A stretch of DNA of 64,000 nucleotides from Symsagittifera roscoffensis (lineage: Eukaryota; Xenacoelomorpha; Acoela; Convolutidae), in the NCBI RefSeq assembly GCF_963678635.1, contig NC_087064.1:32340369-32404368 (forward strand), written 5' to 3'. Each line of letters opens with the position of its first letter. The first letter of the stretch is position 1. Below, piece after piece: positions 10,633 to 22,973 of this stretch. Both the position numbers and the translations under genes were made by a program. The notes beneath the pieces were generated by a model. It ran no database searches. It was not told the DNA's origin and saw only the letters and a list, made by a program, of their open reading frames with translations.

Positions 10633-11066
10633 TAAATATGGATCATTTCTCGAAGTCGCAAAAATTGTTGATGAGCCTGACCAGATAGTTTGCGGTGTCT
10701 GTTATTTTGAACAGCTTGGTAACTAATAAATAGAAAAATGTTGTTTCAAATTTTCTGTTTGACGGGCTAACAACACAAAAAGATCTTCAAGCTTCAAGAA
10801 TATAAATTAGTTGCAATGAAACTAAAATAGTTGCAATGATGCATCATTTTGTTTATTTTATTCTGATACACTGCTCGATATTTTTCCTTTTTGGACGACA
10901 GTGCGGTACTAGTTGACACTGGGGACTTTTCATCCTTTTTAGAGACAAATGGATGCAAAATCAAAATTTTGACCTACTTTTTTGATTTTAATTAAACAGC
11001 AGTCAAAATCTAATATCTATTATTAGTGTTTTATAAACCGCCCAAAAATTTAGATCAAAATACTAG
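10633..11066. other. no gene seen
   Basis: AT-rich spacer between two repeat families. I see no coding frame, hairpin or RNA gene. Confidence 0.5.
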
Positions 11067-11979
11067 TCCGGGTTGACCTCCCACACCTGAACTGCTTATG
11101 ATACAAATCCATACATCAAGTGTGTGTAAAATTGCTTGTCATACAATTTTCATACAATTTCAAAAAATGGTTATAAAAGGGCACAAACTAATTAATTCTG
11201 CGGCTGTTTGTTTCTATTAAAACAGTCTGGTTATAAAAAACGAAGTTTTAGTTTTTTGAAAAAAATGCTTATCACACAATTCCCATATAAGGAAATTGTA
11301 TGACTGGTATTTTTTTTGATGGCGACACAAAATTTTTCCAATTAATTTTGAAATGCCCCAAAAAATTCTTTTTTTTTCAACCGTAATTCGAATTTTGAAC
11401 GCAAACAAACTTTTTCCCAAAAAAAAATAATTTTTTTTGTGTGCATAACACGTAGTCCTAGATACAATAATGTTGGTTTTTTTCCTTTTTGCTTTATATA
11501 TTTTTTCAAAAACGCCAAAAAATCCTATTTAATTTGTATGGCGTGTATGCCTTGATCAATGTTAGAGAATTTAAGAAATCAAGTTTTTAAAAATAATCAT
11601 CGTTGAAAAATTTTGCCAAAATTTAAAAGTTTTGTACTTTCCTTATATCATTTGTGAGAGACAGCTCTAAGATAATTGAGGTCGCTTTGCATGCATTGTA
11701 AATGCGAAACCGTCCAATCTTTGATGATTTGAGTAAACCAAAGTCTTTGTCACTTGTGTTCGGTTACAAACACAACCCAAGTAGTTTCAGAAATTAAATT
11801 TAGAAACAAAAAATCGACTTTTTTTGTTTATGGAAAAACATCTATCATACAATTTTCATATATGGAAAAAAAGTTTATCATAGATTTCATAAAATTTGCT
11901 ATACGTATGAAATTGTATGACAAGAAGTTTGTCATATATGGATGGAAATTGTATGATAAGAAGTTTTGGTCAACCCGGG
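11067..11979. repeat. inverted-terminal-repeat element, family R2, copy 1
   Basis: The left end is TCCGGGTTGACCTCC, then a region in which ATACAATTTTCATACAATTT and TGCTTATCA motifs recur. The right end is the inverted TTTTGGTCAACCCGGG. Two related copies lie at 48397-49096 and 62062-63452. The interior shares a core with the 48-kb copy (CCTTGATCAATG, and a TTGTGTTCGGT...AACACA stretch). There is no coding capacity, so this is a non-autonomous DNA element. The target duplication is not clear. Confidence 0.6.
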
Positions 11980-12104
11980 TGAAATTAAACAATAGGCAAA
12001 AAGTTCTGAAGAAAGCAATGAACGATTGAAATATACAACACGTCTGCGTTAAAATCAGTAAAATGAAACGTTTAAGAAAAAAGCAGCTGAAGGGAACGAA
12101 AGGA

Positions 12105-12345
12105 GGGGAGCGGTGGCGAAGTGGTTACGTCTCCGCATCTTCGAGGCCCACCATGATCCGTGCTCGTTGCTTGAGGGTGAAGCAACATTAACCAGCCCAG
12201 AAAAATAACCAAAAAAATAGCATGTAGTTTTTAAACAGGGGCACAACAGCGGTTCGCCGGGATGAGCTGACAGCTCTTGTGTTGGTCCTTTCCCCCGTGG
12301 ATAAATGGGCTTAAAAAATGGGAAAAAAAATGTCAAAAAAACATG
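12105..12345 (+). repeat. tRNA-derived SINE candidate
   Basis: GAGCGGTGGCGAAGTGGTTA at the start contains TGGCGAAGTGG, a good match to the RNA polymerase III A box. A weaker B-box-like stretch (TGATCCGTGCTC) follows at about 12150. A GC-rich non-tRNA body and an A-rich tail after GGGCTTAAAA follow. The interval has clearly more GC than its surroundings. Only one copy is seen here, so SINE status rests on the promoter-like head and the tail. Confidence 0.45.
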
Positions 12346-14691
12346 CACAGCAGCCAATTGGTTTTTTTTTCAACAACAAGCTGAGGGCAAACAGTAAAAG
12401 TAAATTGGAAGAAAATTTTCAAGATTATAAGTCAATGGTAAAAACCAAAAACCTACACAGACCGATAAGATCAATTCGAATCATTATAAGGTTATTTTAG
12501 AGAAACTGGTTCATATTGAAAAAGAAATTTGATAAAATAACCAATTTAAGTCAGACTGAATTTAATGATAACTCAATCATTGTTGTTTCCAGGATGAAAA
12601 AGTAGTGTTTATGTGGTCGGTGGGTATTCTAGCTAGCAACTAATCTAAATGATAGTTCATCCAATAAGTCCACTAGTTTAAAAGTGTTTTTTCAAGTTTC
12701 ATTTTATTTTTTGAAAAATTATCAGAACACAAATTCGCTAATTTTAAAGTAGTCGAAATATAGAACGCTCTCTTTGGCCCCAATTTTTTCATTTTTTCCA
12801 ACCATTTTTTATACAATTGTATTAATTTTCTTGGTCAAAATAAAAAAAAAATACAGAAATCAATTAAATTTTTAAAGTGGGGTTTTTAAACATACATTGT
12901 TTTATATAGGAAAACCACAGAAATCATTATAAAAAATTTTAAATTTTAAATGACAGAATTCAATATTTTAGAGATGAACAAAAACTATGCTCTAAAAGAG
13001 AACTGCATTTAACTCAGCTATTAAAATTTAAAACAAAAATTCTACGTCAGTACTAAAAAAGTTGTTGATGTTTATAATGATACAAAAAAAACATAGTTAA
13101 GTAAAAACTTTTTTTGTTTGATGAAACTAAGCTTAAAAAGAGAATTAATTTGAAAAATTCAACAGTAGTTTGCTTAAGAAACAATCTGGGACACAGTTTT
13201 GTAACTTACTGTTTTTTTTGTTCAACTAGACAGAAAATTGCTGAAAATGAGCACAATTTTTTTGAAAGTTTTTCAAATAGTTGTGAATTTACGGATCTGA
13301 TCATTCCAATCTAAACGACAAGAAAATTTAACAAAACAAGGGTAGCCAGCTACTGTGCAAGTAGGACAGAATAATTCGACCATAGTTTTAAAAAAAACAC
13401 AACAAAGTTTTTTTTTCAATTTATTGCTGTTCTTTTTTTTCGGCGTGATGTGATGAAAGGAGCTGAACAAAAAAACTGGGGATTAGGTATATTCGACAGC
13501 CATGCTAAAATAAGCAAACTGAAAAACAAATTTTGGAGAAAAATTACTAGAAAAACAAAAAAACTTATCTTTGCTCATTGACGTTTCGTTCGACAGAAAA
13601 CTCTGCCTATTCGAGTCAAAATTCCTGTCAAAAAACAAAAGATATGTTAATATGGCTAATGGATTTTTTTATGTCTTTGATTTTTCTCTGAAACAGCGGG
13701 TACTATGGTCGTCCTCTTGAAAACGACCTCCTCACAACCTAATGTGACAGAGGGGCTCCACGTCACACTAACAATAATTAAATACAAAATTTTGATAAAT
13801 CAATAGACGTTGCCGCCCTATCGTTATTAAGGCTTCTTTTTTCATTGCGCTAACTTATTCGATGCTTCACTAATAAAATGGAAGCAAACTATACGGAAAC
13901 GTTTCGGGGCTGAGCTCCGAGTAAAAACTATGCGGAATCGTTATTTATACTTAGTTTCTTGGATCCTCTCTGTCACATTTGTACCAAACAGCGGTGATAT
14001 ATCACTCGGCGCTCAGCCAGAGATGACATGGAAACTAATTTTTGTCAGTTTTCATGTTCATGTCGCTTTTTTAAAACCTATCAGCCAAGGATTTTATTTT
14101 TGCGCTACTTAATACTTTTAGCTGCTTACCTGTTATAATCATACAAAAAGAAAAACTTTTTTGATAAGTTTTGAACATGCTTGTCAATGAATCTATTTTG
14201 AATCAATGCTAATTTGGAAAGATTAGTTTTAATTTTTGACCTTGTGTCTCAATTCTTTAAACGTACAATGAATCCGATTTTGAAACTCGCTTCAAAGGTT
14301 ATTTCTGTTGACTGCAAACAATGTATTTGATCACCTGATCATCTTGATCCAATTTAAAATACCAATTTTAAAACGTAAACAAGGCAATTGGTATAATTAG
14401 TGCAAGGACTTGAATAATCCGACTTCTTTTGCGTTTAAAAGGTTTTTTTCTTCAAAATTATATTATCAGTTATATGTTGCAAACCAACCCATGCGCAAGA
14501 TCAAACACAAAAATATGATTTTTTAGCACGTTCAGGCAGTATTCGTATTCAATTAGCTCGTCGGAATTCAGTTTGGAATTCAATCTCGACGGGGGATAAT
14601 TAGCCGCGTGCGGTATGGACATATCGAATTAACCTATTGCGAGCAATGACTATTCTGTAACAAGAAAATTCATTGTTTGGTTTCTTTCACT
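12346..14691. other. no gene seen
   Basis: This is a long AT-rich stretch with only short frames lacking coding character. A slightly GC-richer patch at 13880-14030 contains CTGAGCTCCGAG and CTCGGCGCTCAG, which could pair imperfectly, but nothing supports a gene. Confidence 0.45.
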
Positions 14692-15121
14692 TTTTGTTCC
14701 GACTTTCGATACGAAAGTAACGGACTATTAGTGCTCTCTCGGGGTGGGTTTTTTTTTTCGCCAGATAAGTTTCGACTTTTAAATTAGCTATTTCCATTTC
14801 ACCTGTGATTATTTTTCGTAAATTTCTGGGGGTTTAAAGATAGCCATTTTGGCCAATTTGGGCCAATTAACGCGCGATATATTTCGCGCTATTAACGCGT
14901 AAGCGGAGAATTAATCCGTCATAGAAATCGTTCCAAATTGCTTGAAAGAAATTTATTTGCCATAGTTGTTATGTTACAAGGATCGAAAACTATTTTTTTA
15001 AAACTTTATGTGGCGTGTATGAATTCATAAAAATTTCTTGTTAATAATGCTCTATAAACTTTAAAAGGCAGAAGGCAGATGGAACATTCAGGGCTTCGCC
15101 CTGATACGAGCAGTCTTGTTT
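14692..15121 (+). repeat. foldback repeat family R1, right-pointing arm
   Basis: The arm starts GTTCCGACTTTCGATACGAA and contains GCGCGATATATTTCGCGC and ATTAACGCGTAAGCGG. It ends CCTGATACGAGCAGTCTTG. It closely resembles the arm at 9425 and is followed by an inverted arm at 15262. Confidence 0.6.
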
Positions 15122-15261
15122 TAAATTTTTTAAAGCCCTTTAAATCAAAGTTTGTGCTGTTTTTCTAGCCATGCTTTTTTAAGCAACGCCCTCTTCTTGA
15201 TATCTTTAATCGAAAATGCGAATGAAAAGTCTGCTGTGTCAATCTAGAGGGAAAGTGCTTA

Positions 15262-15620
15262 AGCATTACTGCTCAGATCAGGGTTAAGTCCCGAATGACC
15301 GGACTGCCTTTTAAGGTCTATGGAGAAAATTTTGCCTTAAGAAAAAATTGATGAAAATTTAAGAAAAAACGAAAATGTTTTAAAAAGAATATCGAGCTTT
15401 TTTGAAAACTATCCCCCGCACGCTATGTGAAAAATAAGAAGAATTGAACTTAAGCGAATTATTATATAAAACAAAAGCCATGCTTCAATTTAATTGGAAC
15501 CATTTCTAAGACCGATTAAAACTCCGCTTTCGCGTTAATAGCACGAAATATATCCTGCGTTATTTATCAAAATTGTTCAAAACAGTATTTTTAAAACCCC
15601 CATAACTTTACGAAACTTCG
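15262..15620 (-). repeat. foldback repeat family R1, inverted arm
   Basis: The arm begins ACTGCTCAGATCAGGG and GACTGCCTTTTAAGGTCTAT, which is the inverted terminal block of the family. It contains an inverted TTTCGCGTTAATAGCACG. It fades after about 15600. A possible outer end, TTGAAAGTCGG, lies near 16105, next to ACTTTCAAAGAACG. Confidence 0.5.
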
Positions 15621-16160
15621 TTATAAACTGCAAAAATGCTTTTTTGAGTTCAGGTAATCAAATTTTTTTGACTGCTATAAAAAAACTTAAAAAAAACTTT
15701 TGTAAGATGGCAGTTAAAAAGGTCGAAATTTGTTTTAAAGCAGATCATTAATTTTTGACCGTTCACCAACTGTTTTTAAGCTGATAATATTGCATAAAAG
15801 TTTGAATTTTGGGTCGCATGAAAATAATAAGATACTTTAGCTTGCTTAAATTGAATTTGGAACAATATTGCAGTGCGGGATAATTCTCTACACGTAAAAG
15901 TATTGCGGTATACTTTCAGCATCGAAGTATAAATTGAGCTGTTTGGAAAGATGCCTTTCAGGTTGCACAGACAGGCGCGCTAGTATATTTGTGTGCGCGC
16001 TCGGCAGGCCAACTTAGGCCAAGGAATCGATATCCCAAGTGAGCTAAAAATTGGTTTGAACATAAAAAATTACCAGAAACATACACTTTCCTCACTTTCT
16101 TTGAAAGTCGGAACAAATTTTGTGCCGACTTTCAAAGAACGAAATATATCCTGCGTAATT

Positions 16161-16732
16161 TAATTGGATGCAGTTAAATTAGATTCGAGGGAAAGAAGAC
16201 AAGCACATGCCAAAGTTTCACTAATGTGTGAATTCTATGCATGATTTCAAAGTTTGAATGTTTTCGAACAAGTTTTTAAGCCATATAATTAATTTTATTG
16301 TGAAATAATTGTTTGTGTTTTTAGTTGTTTTTTTTTTGTAATAGTTGGGCGTTTCAATCTTATGACAATTGGATATTGGAAATAAACCTTTACTCCAATT
16401 GATATATTATACGTCTTCAAAAAAATTTCTTCTGGATTATTATTTTATACTACAGCTCGGATAGCAAGTGCTTGTCAGAATTTTGCAACAAAAAAGGGCA
16501 AAAACATCAATGTTATCATTTTGAAACTGTGTTTTGAAATGCTACTTAGCTAATATTTCGAGACACAGTTTCAAAGTTACTATTTTGAAAAATTTGAAGG
16601 TTTGTACGATTACTGCTAAGAAAAATAGCTCATTTGGAAATTTTTTTTCGGCCCGGAATAGACTGTTTTCTTTTTTGTCTTTTGGATAAAACAAAACTCA
16701 CATTGGATGCAGTTAAATTAGATTCGAGGGAA
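16161..16732. repeat. segment bounded by a 30-bp direct repeat
   Basis: The same sequence, starting TTGGATGCAGTTAAATTAGA and continuing to TTCGAGGGAA, occurs at 16161-16190 and again at about 16702-16731 with no difference that I see. The 510 bases between are AT-rich and without a gene. This could be a local duplication or a footprint of insertion and repair. Confidence 0.5.
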
Positions 16733-17207
16733 TTTCCGTATTTTGCACACCAGTAGCCCAGTTTAGTTGAATATTTTAAAAATTTGCTGATAATGCAAAT
16801 TGTTACGTTTATTCCTAGCAAATTTTGATCAACTAAGCGTATTGGTTTCAAATAATTTCAAATTCCGCAACCACCGGATTGTCTAGTTCCGATTTGTTTT
16901 CATCTGGAAATATACTTTGAGCATCTCGCCCTGCATTTTGGCTGTAACTGATAAGATCTTGGCGGTGAAAACATCATTATTAGTTAATGATTGTCTCAAA
17001 CGAAAATAAATTTAAAAGTTTTCTCTGAAGTTTAAACATCGACACCCCCTTCAAGAGAAATAAGTTTGTATTTGTTATTGAATACCCTTTGTGTTACTGG
17101 ATGCCACAGTAAACACAGTTTATCCCATTTCATGTATTCACTTTTTTTTTATTTATTTTTCTCGAGCTGGTCCAAGTAGTTGGTTGTCTGGAAAAGATAG
17201 CATTACC

Positions 17208-18037
17208 CATCCTAGTCGATCAAGGAAAGTTATCTAGAAAGATCTTACAAGAGTGAGATTATCTTGCAAGATGTTGCGAGAGTGAGGTTATCTTGCAAGA
17301 ATCTTTCAAGTTTCTTGCAAGACCTGGCAAGATAACCAGAAAAATGAAAATATAAAATGTAATAAACATTTTTAAAGTGAACATTTTTAAAGTTAAAATG
17401 AAATTTTCACGAAACCTTATTCTGAGCACCAGAAAAAACTATGGAGATCCAATTTGACTACGGTCGCTTAAGTTCGGAAACAAATTAGGTTAAGCAAACT
17501 TTAAAAATATTTATTACATTTTCATATTTTTATTTTTCTTAAAATAAATAGTTCAGATTATCGTTATAAATTAATCATTTCAGATTAAATTTTTCAAGAA
17601 CACATTTTTGATTTAATTCGAGTTTTTATCTTGTATTGCAAAGCTAGCGGTTGAATTAAATTTTTTTTGTCAAAATTTTGATGAATAGAGTCAATTAGCT
17701 TGAGATATGTTATGTTCAGTTCACATAAAGTCGAGCAATAATTCTGTTTTTATTATTACGAGGTTATGCTTTTTTACTGTTAATTTGTTCAATTAATTAA
17801 ATTTTTCTACTTGCTATTGGTAAAGTTTATACTGAAAAAAATAATTATACTTGTCTTGTGTAAAGTTTTTTTTCACAAAAAAATCTTGAATTTAAAGATC
17901 TTGCAAAAATTAAGGTTATCTTTCAAGGCAGTTGTCTTGCAAGACGTTTTAAAGAGATACATATTCTTTAAAAGAATCTTGCAAGATTCTAACAAGATCT
18001 TGCAAGATAACCTCCCTTGATCAACAAGGGAAGTTAC
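17208..18037. repeat. palindromic TCTTGCAAGA element, family R3, copy 1
   Basis: The left end CCTAGTCGATCAAGG is followed by degenerate TCTTGCAAGA palindromes to about 17340. The right end has the inverted pattern (GCAAGATAACCTCCCTTGAT, 18004-18023). The 10-base palindrome TCTTGCAAGA and its ATCTTGCAAGAT extension recur many times. The middle is AT-rich and has no gene. Confidence 0.5.
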
Positions 18038-18228
18038 CCAATCAACGACAAGTCTAAACGACCGAGCAACTCAAAATTGAGTCGGACGTACAGTGCAGTC
18101 AACAGTTACAGAACTGTAACTAAATATTTCCAATTTTAGCAACCAAAGTCTTGGAAAACTCCTAATTTAGTGAAGTAACACACTAAGTATGTGAAATATA
18201 CGGTAGTTAAGTATAGCTGCCCGGTTTG

Positions 18229-19337
18229 CCCTAGTCGATCAAGGGAGGTTATCTTGCAAGATCTTGCAAGAATCTTGCAAGATTCTTTTAAAGAGGATGC
18301 ATCTCTTTAAAAGATCTTGCAAGATTCTTGCAAGATCTTGCAAGATAACCTCCTTTAAAGATAATCTTTTTTTTGCAAGATCTTTAAAGATACATACACA
18401 CAGCCCGCTAGGCGGCTGCCCCCAGAAAGCTTCTTTTTTTAAAACTTTTTTTGTGATAGGCGGCTATCTTCAAGTTTTGATCGACTACTTATACCTTAAT
18501 CTCTCAAAATAGGAAAAACACAATTTACATCAATTGAGAGCATAAATTTAAAGAAATAAAAGCAGGTAAAGATTAAGCACAAGATGAACGCAAGTAAACA
18601 TTAAAAAATAACACTGAAGTTGTTGAAAAATCTCAACTTTCAAAACTCAAAGGAAAAAATAGAAGCCCTTTAAGCTCTTTAAATTTCTAGAACAATTTAT
18701 GATGGGCGCTTTTTTGATAACATGAACCCGACTTGAGAAAACTGGATCAATAAGTAAAGTTTTTATTCTCTGGAAATCTAAAAAGTAAATTCCACTTTCA
18801 AAACTAGAAATCGATAGTCGAAAAAACTAAATATCCCCGGTTTGAACTAATTAAAGCAATTCGTCACAAAAATTTTTTGGCCAATAATCCTTCAATTTTC
18901 GCAAACCAGTAGCCGCAATAATTGCGAATAAATTAAAAAGATTTGATTGGTTGATACTTTTAATCTCATTGAATAAATTAACAACAAATATGCGACTACT
19001 TTTTAACGCATGATTTTTGTCTAATTTTATTCGTTAAGCATTTAGAAACATCTCGTTCTAGAAATTTTATTCGTTAAGCATCTCGTTCTAGAAACAATTT
19101 TTTTGATCTTACACCTAATTTCTGTTATTTTTTTTGTGTTTTTCGACAGAAATTTTGGGATAGTTATCTTGCAAGATTCTTGCAAGATGGCCTCCCTCTT
19201 TCAAGATTCTTGCAAGATAACCTCCATCTTGCAAGATCTTGCAAGATAACCTCCATCTTGCAAGATCTTGCAAGATAACCCTCTTTTGCAAGAATCTTGC
19301 AAGATCTTGCAAGATAACCTCCCTTGATCGACTAGGG
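18229..19337. mobile_element. 1.1-kb element with TCTTGCAAGA terminal inverted repeats, family R3
   Basis: The left end starts CCCTAGTCGATCAAGGGAGG and runs into TTATCTTGCAAGATCTTGC. The right end is its exact reverse complement for about 43 bases, ending at 19337. The outer 20 bases are non-repetitive, while the inner part is built of overlapping TCTTGCAAGA palindromes. There is no transposase, and the 82-codon frame at 18264-18512 only reads through the repeat. No target duplication is obvious. The interior at 19040-19095 has a small local duplication (TTTTATTCGTTAAGCAT twice). Confidence 0.6.
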
Positions 19338-19854
19338 TGAACAACCAAAAACACAATTTCTTATACAATTTTCACACTTTGAAAAATTCTTATCATACAC
19401 TTCTCATGCACTTCTAAAAGTACAAAAAAGTGCATGAAAGGTCTATGTCTAGTATTTTTTCATGTTTGGAAATTTTAATGACCAGGGTTTTCCCACAAAC
19501 AAAAAGACTGTTAGTTTTCTGATTTATATTCGTTTCAAATTTTTTGTGTTGTGTTCGTAACTTTGAGTCACCGTAGTGGTAGCGTTTATGCATGTACATG
19601 CACTGGAAGGATCCGAGTTTAATGTCTGATAACGAAATTTTTTTGATTGTAAGACTTGTCATATTCATTTCAAGAGAATCATTATAATTGGTTATTCTCA
19701 AGAAAAATTAAAGTATTTATGAACACCTGATACTTTAACACTTGAAGTAAGTGTGCAATACCTCAATTTATCTATAAATACCTATGAACAGATATGAAAA
19801 CCTAAAGTTAAAATGTAAGTTAAATCAACTTTGAACACACTTTCTTACCATCCT
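19338..19854. other. no gene; weak similarity to family R2
   Basis: TTATACAATTTTCACAC, CTTATCATACACTTCTCATG and a GTTCGTAACTTTGAG stretch recall the interior of the R2 elements, but the terminal GGGTTGACC is absent. This is probably an eroded R2 copy. Confidence 0.3.
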
Positions 19855-20250
19855 AATTATAATGCTGTCTTGAGCTCAAATTGACAAAAAAATCCTTTTA
19901 TGATTTTTCGTAGAATTATGGGGCTGTCAAAATTGCCCTTTTGACCAATTTGGGATAAATGACGGGCGATTTCTTTTCTGCTATCGACGCGTATATAATC
20001 CGTCTTAGAAACTGTTCCAAACTGAATGGAGGCTTGCTCTTCTAATAACTTCTTTTTATAATTTTGCTATATGCAAAACTTATCACTTTGCACTTTACAT
20101 AGCTTGTAAGGAAATTGTTTTCAAACCAAGTCTAAACAAACTTTGAAGTTTTTTTTATATTGTTTCATCATTATTTAAGTCAAACACTACACCATAGACC
20201 TCAAAATGTAGCCAAGACATTCAGAAATTTTCCCTGATACGGGAAGTCCT
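19855..20250 (+). repeat. repeat family R1, single eroded arm
   Basis: Recognisable landmarks are TTAGAAACTGTTCCAAACTG, the reduced ATCGACGCG block, the GACCTCAAAATG end block and CCTGATACGGGAAGTCC. The CGTAAGCGG core is lost. A further degraded piece follows at about 20490-20640. Confidence 0.45.
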
Positions 20251-20445
20251 TTTTTGTTACAGAAGGCTTAACAAAAAAAATTAGAACAAGAAATTGTGTT
20301 TTTAAAAGTTGTTGTTAGAGAATGGAGTCGAAGCTAACAAAAATTGACAGAATCGAGTGGATGTCTATTTGATCAGTTAAAGTCCAGTCAGTACAGCACA
20401 ACTTTTTTTTGGGGTTTTCGATTTTTAATGAAAATGCGGAATACT

Positions 20446-20475
20446 TATACTTATACTTATACTAATACTTATAAA
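20446..20475 (+). repeat. ACTTAT microsatellite
   Basis: Four to five consecutive hexamers of ACTTAT, the fourth altered to ACTAAT. Confidence 0.7.
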
Positions 20476-20869
20476 ATTTTCGAAAATTTTAACTAGGCAT
20501 TTATGATAGAATTTTTTGAAAGATATTGTGGTCTGAAGCTCAAACAATTTTTTATTATTAATTTTTCCGAAGTAATAAGGGTATGAAAGTTGCTAATTTG
20601 GCCAACTTCGGATAAGTAGCTGCGGTATCATAAATTTCTTAGGAAAAATAAAGTGGCATTTTTCTGCGGAAAAAATAAAATGAGCCAAACAGTTTGGCTC
20701 TAAAATAAATATAGGAGGAAAAAATGAAGAACAAATTGAAAAAAAAACTTTTTGTTGAAAATTTTGTCATTTTTTGATTGTTGAATATTTGACGGAGAAA
20801 CTAGTTTTGTCCTGGTAATTGGGCGGTATTCTTGTTCTGACCATTCAAAAACTGTGGAGGAGCTTCGTA

Positions 20870-21830
20870 TTTGAGTGTGTTTTAGCTTTTGCTTGTTTTG
20901 CACGCAAACTAAGGCACCACAAAAAAGTATTTGGTTGGGGTGGAGTATAGTATCATATTTTTTTTTCAGTCGTAGTTTGACCAACACTAAAAAATTTTCA
21001 ACAAATTTATCAGTCAGAAAAACCGATTCGAAGTTTTCATTTTTTTGTCTAACTTCAAGCTGAAAAACTTTGTCAAAATTAAGTTTGCAGGCTTACAATT
21101 GCTTAGTTAAGCTAAGCTTAAGCCTCGAAGACTTCTTAATACTCGAGTAAAGGTAGCTTTTACTTTTTGAAAGCCTTTTTGGGAATAAAAACTTAAAAAA
21201 CTCAAAAAAAGTTTGCAAAATTCGGACATTTTATTTACAATATTGTTGTTTTTTGATTAATTTTCTTCATAAACTTTTTTCTAATTGGTTTGTATGAGTC
21301 TGACTGTCGACTAAACTTAAAAATGTTTGTTTTTTCCTTCAGATCTTGCTGTCGCCTCACGCAACAACGATATTATCTTGAATTTTTGTTCCGATCATTG
21401 AAAATGGGGAGGATCTTTGTATTGGGGTGTGTTTGATTTTTTTGTCCCTTGTTCTTCCACATAAAATCAGCTACCACAAATAATGTTCGGACTGGGTTGA
21501 GTGATATATAATTTTAACGCTTTTTCAGTAGTGTTTCGAACGACATCAAAATACATCAAAATTATTTTCTAGGTGTCGAAAAAAAACTAGTTTGAAAATT
21601 TTGATTTTTTGTCTAAATTCAAGCGAATAAAGCAAGCTAGTAGTCTTTTTTTGTTTTCCAAGCAAAATGTGCTACCACAAACAATTATCCGACTGAATTA
21701 ACTGATACATCATATTGAAGCCCTTTCAGCCGTGATTCAAACGACATCAAAAAACATCAAAAAACGTTTACAAGTGTCGAGAAAAACCGGTTTGAAATTT
21801 TTTTGATTATCGGTCTATTTTCGATCTTAT
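20870..21830. repeat. three diverged tandem copies of an AT-rich unit
   Basis: Units at about 20880-21065, 21440-21630 and 21655-21830 share the order: a TGTGTTTxxxTTTTTTG start, a 'GCxACCACAAAxAAT' motif, a CTTTTTCAGTxGTG motif, 'AACGACATCAAAAxACATCAA', then a 'GTCGAxAAAAACxxGTTTGAA' end. The last two units are closest and the first has drifted most. No coding frame is preserved among them. Confidence 0.5.
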
Positions 21831-22212
21831 AAGTATTGTAGTTATTAATTGCAATAGCTTATTTAAGCTTCATTAAAACCATGAAGTTTCAGTTTTACTT
21901 AAGAATAGGTAATTTTTGGAGTTTTCTAGAGCAATTTTTGGAACCAAAAACTTGAACATTCGAAAATTTTCCGCAAAAAATTTTGAAAACTTTTTTTTTC
22001 ATTTTTTTTTCGTTTTTCTTGTCATTTTTCTTCAAAAACTGTTTTCTAAATGACCTTTTTTACTATAAATCTCAGTTATACTTTTTCGTTCATATTTTTA
22101 GTCCAATTTCGAGCGAGGGAGCAGGCTTTTTCATGCTTAGTTTAAGCCTTGAAAATTTAGTATTAATCTAATGAAGTTAGTTGTTAGCTTCATCTTAGGA
22201 GTTGTTAGCTTC

Positions 22213-22492
22213 ATTTTCGGCCGGATAGATTCGTGCAACTTTTTAGTCTAATACCGGTCTCAGTAGATCTAAAGTATACTGGTTTTGTTACGAGTCGGTA
22301 TCTTGGAGAAAGCAACTAAGTTGTAAGTTAAATTCAAAATGCTCTGGTGCTGAAGTTACAAGTAATTTCAGCAATTACAAATATGTGGGTTGTTAGTTTG
22401 ATGGAGTGTGATTGGTTAATCTTTTATATTTTATAGGGATAAAATATCTAATTTATAACCAATAATAATATATAGTTTGGATCTGGTTCCAA
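22213..22492 (-). repeat. truncated solo LTR of the env retroelement
   Basis: Reverse-complement match to the LTR at 24452-24829. It contains TTTTCGGCCGGATAGATTCG and the GTAATTTCAG palindrome, and ends GGATCTGGTTCCA. The 3' 100 bases of the LTR are missing, replaced by a small duplication of GTTGTTAGCTTCAT. No internal element sequence is attached. Confidence 0.6.
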
Positions 22493-22572
22493 GATCTCCA
22501 CAATGACCCTTAAAATTACCCAGTACCCGCATCCGGTATTAGTACCTGCATCCCGTTTAAAGTCTAATTTAT

Positions 22573-22772
22573 NNNNNNNNNNNNNNNNNNNNNNNNNNNN
22601 NNNNNNNNNNNNNNNNNNNNNNNNNNNNNNNNNNNNNNNNNNNNNNNNNNNNNNNNNNNNNNNNNNNNNNNNNNNNNNNNNNNNNNNNNNNNNNNNNNNN
22701 NNNNNNNNNNNNNNNNNNNNNNNNNNNNNNNNNNNNNNNNNNNNNNNNNNNNNNNNNNNNNNNNNNNNNNNN
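22573..22772. other. assembly gap (200 N)
   Basis: Exactly 200 N, probably a placeholder of fixed length. The flanking sequence TACCCGCATCC...TACCTGCATCCC just before it resembles ends of the TATAATC elements described below. Confidence 0.95.
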
Positions 22773-22973
22773 GAGAATTTTTGTTCTTAATTATTTTGAG
22801 CTAATTCAATTTGTTCCACTTGGAAATTCTGCCTCTGGTTAATGAAGTTTTTTAAATTGTTAATGGTAAGGTTAAGTCGAAATTTCCTAAAATTTTTTCT
22901 ACGAAGATTTTGTTCCGCTCAGAAGACTTTAGTTGTGATTGTGTCTATTTCGGTAACTGGTCTTCGCTGTCGG

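Noticed and set aside
12055-12357. 100-codon minus-strand frame
   Set aside because: Covers the SINE-like repeat in antisense; no protein motif.
18264-18512. 82-codon frame with repeated LARSCKI-like peptide
   Set aside because: A translation of the TCTTGCAAGA palindrome array, not a protein gene.
17208-19340. CRISPR-like array (regular TCTTGCAAGA repeats)
   Set aside because: Repeats are palindromic, overlapping and irregularly spaced with no unique spacers, and the genome is eukaryotic.
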